DNA of 64,000 nucleotides from Pseudofrankia inefficax (GTDB lineage: Bacteria > Actinomycetota > Actinomycetes > Frankiales > Frankiaceae): contig NC_014666.1 of NCBI RefSeq assembly GCF_000166135.1, positions 8,246,001 through 8,310,000 of the forward strand, read 5' to 3'. Position 1 is the stretch's first letter. Each line of letters starts with the position of its first letter. Shown piece by piece: positions 8,799-17,477 of the stretch. The position numbers and the translations under genes are program-made. The notes beneath the pieces were generated by a model. It had not been told where the DNA came from, did not search any database, and saw only the letters and a program-made list of their open reading frames with translations.

Positions 8799-9602
8799 AT
8801 GAGCGAGGCGGGGTCCGTCCAGTACGAGGACGTCGACGAGACGACGGCCAGGACCGCGAGCCGGCGGTACTGGGAGGACGAGGCTGCCGCCTACCAGGAG
8901 GAGCACGGCGCCTTCCTCGGCGACGTCGACTTCTGCTGGTGCCCGGAGGGGCTGCGCGAGTCCGAGGTCCGGTTGCTGGGCGACGTCTACGGCAAGCGGG
9001 TGCTGGAGGTCGGCTGCGGCGCGGCGCAGTGCGCCCGCTGGCTGACCGCGCGCGGCGCGCGGGTCGTCGGCGTGGACCTGTCCGCGGGCCAGCTCCAGCA
9101 CGGCGCCGCGCTCGGGCGCAAGACCGGGATCGAGGTCGGGCTCGCCCAGGCCGACGCGACCGCGCTGCCGATCGCGTCGGAGTCGGTGGACCTGGCGTGC
9201 TCGGCGTTCGGGGCGGTGCCGTTCGTCGCGGACAGCGGCGCGGTGATGCGCGAGGTCGCCCGGGTGCTGCGCCCGGGCGGGCGGTGGGTGTTCTCGACGA
9301 ACCATCCGATGATCTGGTGCCTGCCGGACGAGCCGGACGAGACCGGGCTGCGCGTCATCCAGAGCTACTTCGACCGGCGCGCCTACCTGGAGCGCGACGG
9401 CGGCGGCCGGCCGGCCTACGTCGAGACGCACCGCACCATGGGCGACCGGGTCCGCGAGATCGTCGCCGCCGGCCTGGTGCTGCTCGACGTGGTGGAGCCC
9501 GAGTGGCCCGAGGAGAACACCGAGATCTGGGGCCAGTGGGGGCCGGTGCGCGGGTACTACGTGCCGTCCACGGCCATCTTCGTGACCGCCCGACCGGACT
9601 GA
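8799..9602 (+). CDS. Class I SAM-dependent methyltransferase
   Basis: A 267-residue methyltransferase. Motif I is VLEVGCGAAQCARWL (about residue 67 on), followed by VVGVDLSAGQL, the acidic motif II, then AQADATALPIASESVDLACS (motif III) and VLRPGGRWVFSTNHP (post-motif region). A GAGGATGCG leader sits in front of ATG 8799. The N-terminal SRRYWEDEAAAYQEEHG is typical of actinobacterial UbiE/Methyltransf_11-type enzymes. Acceptor unknown. Confidence 0.9.
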   Translation: MSEAGSVQYEDVDETTARTASRRYWEDEAAAYQEEHGAFLGDVDFCWCPEGLRESEVRLLGDVYGKRVLEVGCGAAQCARWLTARGARVVGVDLSAGQLQHGAALGRKTGIEVGLAQADATALPIASESVDLACSAFGAVPFVADSGAVMREVARVLRPGGRWVFSTNHPMIWCLPDEPDETGLRVIQSYFDRRAYLERDGGGRPAYVETHRTMGDRVREIVAAGLVLLDVVEPEWPEENTEIWGQWGPVRGYYVPSTAIFVTARPD

Positions 9603-9784
9603 TACCGACCGGGCCTGGGCCGGCCGCCGGCCTCCAGTGGCGCACCGTCTCGGTAACGATGCGTTATCCAGACCTCAACAATCGACGGACAAGTCCCACT
9701 TGAGCCACAACGACCTGGCCTGGTCGCAGTCCACCCGGCTTGCCCCGTTATGTTTGGCCCCGCATTCGCCGTTAGGGGCTGTCT

Positions 9785-10351
9785 GTGTATCACGCCAACC
9801 ACCCCACCGGGGATGTATCGCCCGAGAGGCGACACATCCCCGTGGTTCGCACGCGCGCTGGAGCTGTCCTCGCGGCCTGCGCGCTCGCCGTCGTGGCGGC
9901 TGGGTGTACCTCTACCAGCAGCGATACAAAGTTCACCCCGGCCGCACCCGGCAGCCGGACGCTGCCGAGCGTCGCGCCGTTCGCGCTGCCGGACCTGAAC
10001 AGCTTCATCAGGCTGCCCGACGGGAGCCTGATGTCGTCGGTCAACTCGGACTACCTGTTCGACGTCGGCAGCGACAAGCTGGTGCCCGACGCGGCCGCCG
10101 AGATCGAGAAGATCGTCCCGGCGATCCAGACCCACGACGGTCCGGTCCAGATCCTCGGTTTCACTGACGGTGTCGGAACGGACTCCTACAACCAGGACCT
10201 GTCGCAGCGCCGCGCGGACGCGGTGAAGGCCATCCTCGTGGGGGCCGGCGTCAAGGCGTCGCTCCTGCAGGCCATCGGGAAGGGCTCGGACGGCGCGCCC
10301 GCTGGCGTGCCCGACTCGACCCGTCGCAAGGTGGAGATCGTCCTCAAGTGA
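9785..10351 (+). CDS. OmpA-domain lipoprotein
   Basis: Contains a short signal peptide (RTRAGAVLAACALAVVAAGC) with the lipobox Cys at residue 41, and a C-terminal OmpA/MotB-type peptidoglycan-binding domain: YLFDVGSDKLVPDAAAEIEK, then GFTDGVGTDSYNQDLSQRRA. It should be membrane-anchored and touch peptidoglycan. Two starts are possible: GTG 9785 has an AGGGGC site; GTG 9842 gives a compact signal peptide but lies directly after a strong hairpin. First gene of a four-gene envelope module; its stop overlaps the next start (GTGA at 10348). Confidence 0.88.
   Translation: MYHANHPTGDVSPERRHIPVVRTRAGAVLAACALAVVAAGCTSTSSDTKFTPAAPGSRTLPSVAPFALPDLNSFIRLPDGSLMSSVNSDYLFDVGSDKLVPDAAAEIEKIVPAIQTHDGPVQILGFTDGVGTDSYNQDLSQRRADAVKAILVGAGVKASLLQAIGKGSDGAPAGVPDSTRRKVEIVLK
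9809..9841 (+). promoter_or_regulatory. Strong hairpin at the start of the OmpA lipoprotein gene
   Basis: The 14-nt arms at 9809-9822 and 9828-9841 pair with one mismatch around a 5-nt CGAGA loop. The right arm ends directly before GTG 9842, and GAGAGG, the only nearby ribosome-site candidate for that start, lies in and beside the loop. It could be a translational switch or an operator for a dimeric regulator. Confidence 0.4.
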
Positions 10352-11151
10352 GCACTCTGACCGCCGCGCGCCCGATCCGCCGCCTCGCGCTCGCCCTGGC
10401 CGGCGTGCTGATTCTCGTCCCCGTGCTGGCCGGCTGCGACCTGAACAGCGTCCTGGGCAAGAAGGCCGACTGTTCGCTCTACCAGGCCAAGTCGAAGAGC
10501 AAGAACGCCACTCCGCTGCTGCTCGTGCTCCTCGACCTGTCGAACAACTCGGCCGACACGGGGCAGCAGGTCGCGTCCGCGCTGAAGCCCTACCTGGACA
10601 ACGCCCTGTCCGACGGCGCCTACGTCAAGCTCATCGCCAGCGGCGGGACGACGGCGGGGCTCAAGACCTTCTCCTGCTTCTCCGCGTCGACGCCCTACCT
10701 CGTCAAGCGGAACAACACCAACCGCCAGAACAAGGACAGGGCCGCCGGCTCCGTGGAGCTCCAGACCCAGATCACGAACGACGTCCAGGAGACGCCGATC
10801 AGCCAGACCGGCAGCGTCACCAGCCTGCTCGGCGGCGTCCCGGACGACATCCAGGCGGTCAAGGCGGTCCCCGGAGTGAAGATCGGCTCCGTCACGGTGC
10901 TGGTGTGGAGTGACCTGCTCGGCAACGGCGGCGACCAGGACTGCATGAACGTCGAGAGCAAGCAGGCCTCCGTACAGGTGGCCGAGGCCGTGGTGTCCCG
11001 CTGCTTCGCCGCCCAGCAGCTCAGCCCCGTGAAGGACGCGAAGATCCGCTTCATCGACGTCAGCCAGGGGAACCTGACACCTCCCCAGCAGAACCTCTCC
11101 CGGTATCTGCGCGGCGAGCTATGCCGGCGGCTGAGCAGTGACTGCAGCTAG
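10348..11151 (+). CDS. Secreted lipoprotein with VWA-like features
   Basis: A 267-residue lipoprotein: hydrophobic signal peptide and lipobox VLAGC (Cys near residue 30). The core contains LLLVLLDLSNNSADTGQQVA, resembling the first strand and metal-site loop of von Willebrand factor A domains (D-x-S), and a later SVTVLVWSDLLGNGGD resembling the strand that carries the TDG-like motif. The spacing D-L-S-N-N-S departs from a canonical MIDAS, so metal binding is uncertain. Several Cys suggest disulfides outside the cell. Coupled to the OmpA lipoprotein by GTGA overlap, so the two probably work together. Confidence 0.8.
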   Translation: MSTLTAARPIRRLALALAGVLILVPVLAGCDLNSVLGKKADCSLYQAKSKSKNATPLLLVLLDLSNNSADTGQQVASALKPYLDNALSDGAYVKLIASGGTTAGLKTFSCFSASTPYLVKRNNTNRQNKDRAAGSVELQTQITNDVQETPISQTGSVTSLLGGVPDDIQAVKAVPGVKIGSVTVLVWSDLLGNGGDQDCMNVESKQASVQVAEAVVSRCFAAQQLSPVKDAKIRFIDVSQGNLTPPQQNLSRYLRGELCRRLSSDCS

Positions 11152-11349
11152 CCGCGCCGCGGCCACCGTGCGCCGCGTGGAGTCGCCCACCCGGGTGACA
11201 CCACGCGGCCTTGCCGTCAACGGGATCAACCCGGTCACCACCGGAAGCGCACCAATCAGGGCCACCCAGCCAGAAGTCGGCGCGACGCCACGCCACCTTC
11301 GCGCCACCGGCGGCCTCATCACCGAGGGTCATCGACCGGAGGCAGCGGC

Positions 11350-11940
11350 ATGAGCATCTACGATCAGAACGCCCGACCTACGGAAGTGGCGACCGCTCCA
11401 CAGGAGTCCTTCGTCGCGTCCACGCAGACGATGGCGCGAGCGAAGAAGCGCCCCGGCGGCTCCTTCAGCGAGCACCGGGACCAGCACTACGCCCCGGCGC
11501 TGATGCGCTCCGGAGCCGTGATCTCCGTCTGCGTCCTCGCGATGCTGGTCGTCGTCGGCTTCCTGTGGCTCACGCTGCCACCCAAGTCGTCCGTGCGGGT
11601 CTCCGTGAGCGGCTCGATCTTCGTCACGGCGATCGGCTTCTTCCTGTCCGGCAACACGTTCCGGCTGCGCGACGTGCGGCGCCGGGTCGGGAACCGGGCG
11701 AGGGCCGGGCTGATCGCGCCGATCGACGCCCTGTCCGAGCTGCCGCCGCGGGACACCATCCACCGCCGGTTCATCATCGGCGCGGTGTCTGCGGGCGTCG
11801 GCCTGACCGCGCTCGTCATCGTCGCGGTGCTCGCCCGCGGCGAGGACGACAACAACGCGACGATCATCGCGCCGATCATCGGCGCGATCTTCGCGATGCT
11901 CTGCTTCCTCGCCGGCAGCTACTCCCGCCCGATCGACTGA
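11350..11940 (+). CDS. Four-helix membrane protein of the OmpA/VWA module
   Basis: A 196-residue protein with a polar N-terminus of about 50 residues and four hydrophobic helices in two pairs: VISVCVLAMLVVVGFLWLTL, IFVTAIGFFLSG, FIIGAVSAGVGLTALVIVAV and TIIAPIIGAIFAMLCFLAGS. The Arg-rich loop RLRDVRRRVGNRARAG lies between the pairs and should be cytoplasmic. A GGAGG site precedes ATG 11350. No named family recognised. Located 198 bp after the VWA-like gene, same strand. Confidence 0.8.
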   Translation: MSIYDQNARPTEVATAPQESFVASTQTMARAKKRPGGSFSEHRDQHYAPALMRSGAVISVCVLAMLVVVGFLWLTLPPKSSVRVSVSGSIFVTAIGFFLSGNTFRLRDVRRRVGNRARAGLIAPIDALSELPPRDTIHRRFIIGAVSAGVGLTALVIVAVLARGEDDNNATIIAPIIGAIFAMLCFLAGSYSRPID

Positions 11941-12069
11941 CGGCGACCGCTCTGATGGCTCCACCCAGGCCGATGCCCCCCGCCGGCCCAGCACACCGGC
12001 CACGAACAATCGCCGTGGCCCTGTACACCACCGAAACAGGAACGAAGAGATACGGAAAGCGAGACCCAG

Positions 12070-13149
12070 GTGCTGCGCAGGGGTAACCAGCCAGGGAAAC
12101 TGGCCAAGCAGCTGATCCGCCGGGTCGGGGACGCCGACGTGGCCCTGGCGGGCGCCGAGACGCGCCCCAAGGTGCTGAAAACACTCGAGGACGCCGAGGT
12201 GCAGGAGATCCGGGCTGCCACCCGGGCCGATGCGCGCTCCCTCGAAGAAGAGATCGCCGAGCTTCGCACCGAGATCGACGCCCGGGCGGAGCGGCGCGAG
12301 CGGCAGACCGAGCTGATGCGGCACAAGGTCGAGCAGGCCCGGCTGTGGCGCAGCGTCGGCGTGCAGGAGCGCATTCCCCAACTGCACCTGGGGAAGGCCG
12401 CCCGAAGCGCCGTGCTCATCGTCCTGGCCGCGTTGGACTTCTACGTCTTCGCGAGCGCGTACGCGAGCGTGGACGACGTCGGCCAGTTCACCGTGAGCTG
12501 GTGGCTGGGCGGTCTGCTGGGTATCGCCGTCTTCTTCGCGGGCTTCGCGCTGTCGCACGCCATCAAGGGCTCGATCCTCGCCCGGGCCCAGCGGCAGTTC
12601 CTGCACGCGGCCGACAACGGCCGGCTCAACATCGACCAGGACGTCCGCCCGCAGCTGGTCGACTCGAAGTCCTCGCCGCTCGCGCTGTGGCTGACCGCGA
12701 TCATCTTCTTCATCCTGATGATCGCCGGCGTCCTGGTCCGGGTCCAGGGCAGCGCGGCCAACGCGTCCCTGGCCCTGATCCTCTTCCAGGGCCTGATCCC
12801 GCTGGTCGCCGTCGTCGTCGAGCTCTACCTGCACGACCCGATGGAGCGCGACGACCCCCTGCCGACGTGGCGGGACCGGCGCCTGGAGCGCAAGCTGGCC
12901 CGGGCCGAGCGGCGGCTGCGGGTCGTGGCGGCCCAGGTCGAGGCCCGCGTCGCCAAGATCGAGAAGCTGTACCGGGTCGAGGAGGCCATCCTCGACGTCG
13001 AGCAGAAGGACATGGGCCTGCGGCACACCACGGACCTCGTCCTCAACGGCGGCCACATCCCGACGGTCTCGTCCAACGGGCGAGTGGCCGAGGTCGACCG
13101 GGACCAGCTCGAGAAGACCATCAAGATGGCCCGCAGCAGTCGTTCGTAG
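12070..13149 (+). CDS. Coiled-coil/four-helix membrane protein of the OmpA/VWA module
   Basis: A 359-residue protein. The N-terminal ~105 residues are charged and heptad-rich (LEEEIAELRTEIDARAERRE), followed by two helices (about 118-165), a cytoplasmic-type loop, two more helices (about 205-252: LWLTAIIFFILMIAGVLV, LFQGLIPLVAVVVELYL) and a second coiled coil (RRLERKLARAERRLRVV). The arrangement of two helix pairs with large cytoplasmic segments recalls MotA/ExbB-like stators only in outline; no specific motif confirms this. Starts GTG 12070. Last gene of the module. Confidence 0.8.
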   Translation: MLRRGNQPGKLAKQLIRRVGDADVALAGAETRPKVLKTLEDAEVQEIRAATRADARSLEEEIAELRTEIDARAERRERQTELMRHKVEQARLWRSVGVQERIPQLHLGKAARSAVLIVLAALDFYVFASAYASVDDVGQFTVSWWLGGLLGIAVFFAGFALSHAIKGSILARAQRQFLHAADNGRLNIDQDVRPQLVDSKSSPLALWLTAIIFFILMIAGVLVRVQGSAANASLALILFQGLIPLVAVVVELYLHDPMERDDPLPTWRDRRLERKLARAERRLRVVAAQVEARVAKIEKLYRVEEAILDVEQKDMGLRHTTDLVLNGGHIPTVSSNGRVAEVDRDQLEKTIKMARSSRS

Positions 13150-13239
13150 CGTCACCGGATCCCAGCGAGGGCTGGGGTGGCAGGCCCGGTTCCCGGGCTC
13201 GCCGCCCCGGCCCTCGTCGTTTCCGCCCCGGCGGAGGAT

Positions 13240-13256
13240 CGGGACATGTCGTCCCG
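13240..13256. promoter_or_regulatory. Palindrome before the histidine kinase gene
   Basis: CGGGAC and GTCCCG arms separated by 5 bp, 36 bp upstream of the preferred kinase start at 13292. It may be an operator, for example for the cognate response regulator; there is no second copy to support that. Confidence 0.3.
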
Positions 13257-13291
13257 TGACAAGGCGCGGGCGGCTCGGCCACGATCGTCGC

Positions 13292-15394
13292 GTGACGAGC
13301 GGTTTGGCGGTCGGCCGGCGGGCGGCCCTCGCATGTGCCCTGGCCGGCACCGGACTGACCGTGGCGCTCGTCGGGGCCGGTGTGGCGCTGACCCTCACCA
13401 CGGGCCGAACCACGGCGGCGGACGAGGTCATGGCCTGGTGGCTGTCCAGCGCGGTCGCCGCGCTGGGCTACGGCCTGCTCGGTGGCTGGCTGGCGGCGCG
13501 GCGGCCGAGGCTGTCCATCGGCTGGCTGCTGCTGGCGATCGGGCTGGGCCACGGGCTCGCCCTCGCCGGGCCCGGCTGGCTGGTCCACGAGCTCGCGGCA
13601 TCGCCCGCCCGGCCCCGCCCGCTCGCCACGGCCGCGATGTGGGTCGGCAACGCCACCTGGATGGCCGCCGTGACCGGGACTGCCACGGTTCTGCCGCTGC
13701 TGCTGCCGGACGGCCGTCCGGCGTCCCGGCGCTGGCGCCCGGTGCTCCTGGTGGCCGTCGCGGTGGTCGTCTGCTCGACCGCGCAGGCCGCCACCGTCCC
13801 CTACGGCTCGTTCGCCCCGGCGCTGGAGCGACGCGGGATCCACAATCCGGCCGGCGTCAGCTGGGCGTCGTCGGCCGCGGTGACCGCGCCACTGGCGCTG
13901 CTCACCGCCGTGACCGCGCTGGTCGCGCTGTGGTCGCTGTGGCGCCGGGCCCGCGCCCGCCCGGCGGCCGACGAGCGGGAGCGCCGGCAGGTGCGGTGGA
14001 TTCTGCTGGGGCTCGGGGTGTCCGTGGTCCTCTTCGCGGCCGGGTTCTGGCTCGGGCCGGTCCTCACCGCGCTCGCGATGCTGCCCCTGCCGGCCGCCTG
14101 CGTCGTGGCGGCGCATCGCTACCAGCTGTGGGACGTCGACCTGGTGGTGAGCCGCGCCCTCGCCTACGGCGCACTCACCGTCGTCATCGGTGTCTGCTAC
14201 GCCGCCTGCGTCGGGCTCGTCGGCGGCCTACTGGGCCGGACCACCGGAGCACCGCTGTTGGCCACCGCGCTGGTCGCCGTGTTCGTCGAACCGCTGGCCA
14301 GGCGGCTGCGGGCCCAGGCGAACCGGCTGGTGTTCGGCGCCGCGCAGGACCCGCACACCGTGTTGAGCCTGGTCGGCGCCCGGCTGCGGGCCACCGAGGA
14401 CGCCCACACCGTCAGCCACCGCGTGCTGCCCGAGCTGGCTGCCGCCGTCGCCGGGGCGCTGCGGCTGCGGTACACGGCGATCGAGGTCGCCGGCGGCGAG
14501 ACCATCGAGTACGGCCCGCCCTCGGCCGCCGCGCCGGGTCGCTCGACGCCGGCCGGCCCGGCCCCACGACCGGAGCTCGAACGGATTCCCCTGGAGTACG
14601 CCGGCCTGCCGGTCGGCACACTGCTGCTCGCGCCACGGCCGGGCGGGCTGCGCCGGACCGAGCGCCGGCTGCTCGGCGACGTCGCGCGCAACGCCGGCGT
14701 CGCGCTGCACACCGTCATCCTCGCCCGCGACGTGCGCCGCTCCCGCGAGCAGCTCGTCAACGCCCGGGAGGAGGAGCGCCGCCGGCTCCATCGCGAGCTG
14801 CACGACGGGTTCGGCCCGGTGCTCGCCGCCGCCGCGCTGCAGGCCGAGACCGCGCGGGACCTGCTTCCCGGCGACCCGGCGGCGGCGGGCAAGATCCTCG
14901 ACCGGGTCGTCCCCAGGCTGCGCGGGACCGTCGACGACGTGCGGGCGCTCGTCCACGGGCTGCGCCCGCCCGCGCTCGACGATCTGGGCCTGGGCCCGGC
15001 CGTGCGCGAGCTCGCCAGCCGTTTCGCCGCGCCTGGCCTGCGGGTCCGGGTGGCCACGGCCGACGACCTGGGCGCGCTGCCCGCCGCGGCGGAGGTGGCC
15101 GTCTACCGCATCGTCGCGGAGGCGCTGACCAACGCGGCCAAACACGCCGCCGCCGCCGAGATCACCGTCACCCTCGCCCGCTCGGCGGCCGGCCTGGCCG
15201 TCGAGATCGACGACGACGGTCGAGGCCTGCCGGCCGCCGCGCGGCCCGACGGCTCGGCCCCCAGGGCCGGGCTCGGACTGGCGTCCATGCGGGAGCGGGT
15301 CGACGAGCTGCGCGGGACGTTCACGATCGGCCCTGGCCGCGACGGCCGCGGTACCCGGGTCAGCGCCCTGCTTCCGACACCGGCCGAGGGGTGA
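13292..15394 (+). CDS. NarL-type sensor histidine kinase
   Basis: About 700 residues. The N-terminal half has seven or more hydrophobic helices (GLTVALVGAGVALTL; ALGYGLLGGWLAARRP), followed by a GAF-like region, then a HisKA_3 dimerisation helix EEERRRLHRELHDGFGP with His504, and a HATPase_c domain (VYRIVAEALTNAAKHA; DDDGRGLPAAAR; GLGLASMRERVDELRG). This is the class of membrane sensor that pairs with LuxR-type regulators, and that partner follows with a GTGA overlap. The first codon could also be GTG 13256; neither has a good ribosome site. Signal unknown. Confidence 0.92.
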   Translation: MTSGLAVGRRAALACALAGTGLTVALVGAGVALTLTTGRTTAADEVMAWWLSSAVAALGYGLLGGWLAARRPRLSIGWLLLAIGLGHGLALAGPGWLVHELAASPARPRPLATAAMWVGNATWMAAVTGTATVLPLLLPDGRPASRRWRPVLLVAVAVVVCSTAQAATVPYGSFAPALERRGIHNPAGVSWASSAAVTAPLALLTAVTALVALWSLWRRARARPAADERERRQVRWILLGLGVSVVLFAAGFWLGPVLTALAMLPLPAACVVAAHRYQLWDVDLVVSRALAYGALTVVIGVCYAACVGLVGGLLGRTTGAPLLATALVAVFVEPLARRLRAQANRLVFGAAQDPHTVLSLVGARLRATEDAHTVSHRVLPELAAAVAGALRLRYTAIEVAGGETIEYGPPSAAAPGRSTPAGPAPRPELERIPLEYAGLPVGTLLLAPRPGGLRRTERRLLGDVARNAGVALHTVILARDVRRSREQLVNAREEERRRLHRELHDGFGPVLAAAALQAETARDLLPGDPAAAGKILDRVVPRLRGTVDDVRALVHGLRPPALDDLGLGPAVRELASRFAAPGLRVRVATADDLGALPAAAEVAVYRIVAEALTNAAKHAAAAEITVTLARSAAGLAVEIDDDGRGLPAAARPDGSAPRAGLGLASMRERVDELRGTFTIGPGRDGRGTRVSALLPTPAEG

Positions 15395-16044
15395 GCTACG
15401 TGCGCGTGCTCGTGGTCGACGACCATCCGCTGTTCCGGGAAGGGCTGACCATCGCGATCGAGACGATGCCGGACGTCGAGGTGGTCGGGGAGGCCGGCGA
15501 CGGCGAAGCGGCCGTCGAGGCGGCCGGCCGCCTCGCGCCGGACATCGTCGTGATGGATCTGCACATGCCCGGCACCAATGGCATCGACGCGACCAGACGG
15601 ATCGTGGCCGAGCATCCCGGCATCGCCGTGCTCGTCCTGACCATGCTGGACGGCGACGACTCGGTGTTCGCCGCGATGCGCGCCGGAGCGCGTGGCTACC
15701 TCCTCAAGGGCGCCGAGCGCCAGGAGATCGCCCGTTCCCTGCGGGCCGTCGCCGCCGGCGAGGTGGTCTTCAGCGCGGCGATCGCCAGCCGGGTGCTGGC
15801 CTGGTTCGCCACCGGCGGCCGGTCCGCGCTGGCGCCGTTCCCGGAGCTGACCGACCGGGAGCGCGAGATCCTCGACCTGGTGGCCCGCGGCCTGACGAAC
15901 CCGGCGATCGCCCGCCGGCTGTTCCTGTCCGACAAGACGGTGCGCAACCACGTGTCGAACGTGTTCGCCAAGCTCCAGGTGGCCGACCGGGCCGAGGCCG
16001 TCGCCCGCGCCCGCGACGCCGGCCTCGGCACCGGCCCGCTCTAG
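15391..16044 (+). CDS. NarL/FixJ-family response regulator
   Basis: 217 residues. The receiver domain carries the acidic pair D10-D11 and the phosphoacceptor Asp56 in VVMDLHMPG, with Lys in YLLKGA. The C-terminal LuxR-type helix-turn-helix (ELTDREREILDLVARGLTNP, then FLSDKTVRNHVSNVFAKL) binds DNA. It starts on the stop of the kinase gene (GTGA), so the two form one translation-coupled two-component system. Targets are unknown; the flanking membrane-protein genes are plausible. Confidence 0.95.
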   Translation: MSYVRVLVVDDHPLFREGLTIAIETMPDVEVVGEAGDGEAAVEAAGRLAPDIVVMDLHMPGTNGIDATRRIVAEHPGIAVLVLTMLDGDDSVFAAMRAGARGYLLKGAERQEIARSLRAVAAGEVVFSAAIASRVLAWFATGGRSALAPFPELTDREREILDLVARGLTNPAIARRLFLSDKTVRNHVSNVFAKLQVADRAEAVARARDAGLGTGPL

Positions 16045-16062
16045 GGCCGGTCGCGTTCGGGC

Positions 16063-16470
16063 CTACCGGTCGAAGTGGCGGCGGCTGGCCGGCGACGCGA
16101 GCAGCGCGGCGCAGGCGGCGGTGAACGCGAAGAAGACGAACGAGGCCGACTCGTGGAAGACGGCCAGCTTCACCGCACTGAAGCCGACCTCGGCGACGAG
16201 CAGCCCGAGCACGGCGCGCAGCCTCCGACGCCCACCGCGGCCCAGCCGCAGCCCGGCCGCGAAGCAGGCGGACGACATCGCGTAGACCCAGCCGGCGACG
16301 GCGTACTCCCCGACGCCATGCAGGCCGAGGCTGATCGAGAAGGTGATCGACGCGACAAGCTGGAACGCGCCGAGCGGGACCAGCAGCAGCCCCTGCGCGG
16401 CGCGGACCGTGCGCGGGACGGGCGGGCGGACGATCGCGGCCGGCGCGCCGGCGTCGATGGTGATGGTCAT
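16063..16470 (-). CDS. Small four-helix membrane protein
   Basis: 135 residues with four hydrophobic segments (AAQGLLLVPLGAFQLVASIT, VGEYAVAGWVYAMSSACFAA, LRAVLGLLVAEVGFSAVKLA, SFVFFAFTAACAALLAS). ATG 16470 has a GGAG at good distance; the longer frame from 16557 adds residues with no signal. It converges on the response regulator, only 18 bp apart. No family recognised. Confidence 0.7.
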   Translation of the reverse strand: MTITIDAGAPAAIVRPPVPRTVRAAQGLLLVPLGAFQLVASITFSISLGLHGVGEYAVAGWVYAMSSACFAAGLRLGRGGRRRLRAVLGLLVAEVGFSAVKLAVFHESASFVFFAFTAACAALLASPASRRHFDR

Positions 16471-16696
16471 CGAGGACTCCAGGGTTGCGGGGGATGCTCT
16501 CCCACTGCGTGATGGGCCGAAGGGTGCGGCCGGCGGCGTCCTGCCGGCACGGGTCACCGGTCCGCGGCCGATGGCGGACCGTAGGCCCCGGCGCCCGGGA
16601 CCTCAGGTCCCGAGCCGTGTCGTGACGGCGGGACCGGGCGCCCGGGACGGGTACCGGCGCACCGTCGACGCCAACACCCGATCCTCAGGAGGCGTC

Positions 16697-17386
16697 ATGT
16701 CCACCCTCACCGGTCCGGCCACCGAGACCGCCCACGCCCACCCCCGCGGTTTGACCGCGAGCCCGGCGGGCCTCCGGGAGCCACGGCGGGCCGCGCTCCC
16801 GGCCGAGGCCACCGTCCGGCGCACCGCCCTGCTCGGCGCGGCGGCCGGGTTCGTGTGCGCGGTCGGCTTCGGCTACCTCTCGATCGACTCGCTCCTGCAT
16901 CCCGGAGCGAGGTACTACCGCGACGTCGTGTTCCTGTGGCCCTGGTTGTCCGGGGCGGCGGCGCTGGTGGCCGTGCACCTGGTCCAGCGCGGGCCCGGCC
17001 GGCGCGCCGAGCGCGTCGGTGCCTGGCTGACCTTCGGCGGCATGGCGCTCTCGGTGCTCGGCATGGCGCCCCGGATGGCCGGCGGCGACGAGCCCTGGAC
17101 GGCATTGCTCGGGCCGGCCATGGGTGCCTGGGTCCTCGGCATGGTGGTCCTGGGCGTCGGCACCTGGCGGGCCGGCGTCGTCCCCGCCTGGGCCGGCGTC
17201 GCCATCGCGCTGGCCGAGCCGGCGACGGTGGGCCTCGCCGGCGTGCTGCGGCCGATCTCACCGCTGACCGACGTCGGCAGCTACAGCGGCGCGCTCGGCA
17301 ACGCCGTCGCCTGGCTCCTCGTCGCCTGCGCCCTGCTGACGACCGCCAGCCTCCACCGCGAGCCGGCTACCAGCCACGCCGCGTGA
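16697..17386 (+). CDS. Membrane protein, about six helices
   Basis: 229 residues. After a polar N-terminus (about 40 residues) there are six hydrophobic helices, among them TALLGAAAGFVCAVGFGYLS and VFLWPWLSGAAALVAVHLV. A strong AGGAGG (16687-16692) precedes ATG 16697. Divergent from the 16063-16470 gene with about 225 bp between them, so both may share a regulatory region controlled by the neighbouring two-component system (inference). No named family recognised. Confidence 0.75.
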   Translation: MSTLTGPATETAHAHPRGLTASPAGLREPRRAALPAEATVRRTALLGAAAGFVCAVGFGYLSIDSLLHPGARYYRDVVFLWPWLSGAAALVAVHLVQRGPGRRAERVGAWLTFGGMALSVLGMAPRMAGGDEPWTALLGPAMGAWVLGMVVLGVGTWRAGVVPAWAGVAIALAEPATVGLAGVLRPISPLTDVGSYSGALGNAVAWLLVACALLTTASLHREPATSHAA

Positions 17387-17477
17387 AGACGGTGCCCGCC
17401 GCGGCTGGCCACCCGTTGGTCAGCCGCCCGTGGGGAGCCGGTTACGGCGGGCACCGAAGCGGTCGCAAGAATGGGGC

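Noticed and set aside
11138-11353. A 71-codon frame bridging the gap between the VWA-like and four-helix genes, ending ATGA
   Set aside because: The overlaps at both ends are attractive, but G/C at the third position is clearly lower than in the neighbours, there is no ribosome site, and the sequence is not protein-like.
9785-13149. A Zorya-type antiphage system
   Set aside because: The OmpA domain and multi-helix protein recall ZorB/ZorA, but there is no MotA/ExbB motif, no helicase-type ZorD and no ZorC or nuclease gene.
11329-13431. A 700-codon open frame on the minus strand opposite the envelope module
   Set aside because: Its sequence is Arg/Asp/Gly/His-rich without any domain, and it lies opposite two well-supported genes. 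Long antisense frames are common in very G+C-rich DNA because stop codons are rare.
13177-16044. A 955-codon frame crossing the histidine kinase and running in-frame into the response regulator
   Set aside because: Only the last 217 codons, from GTG 15391, are protein-like. The rest is an Arg/Gly/Pro-rich shadow of the kinase gene.
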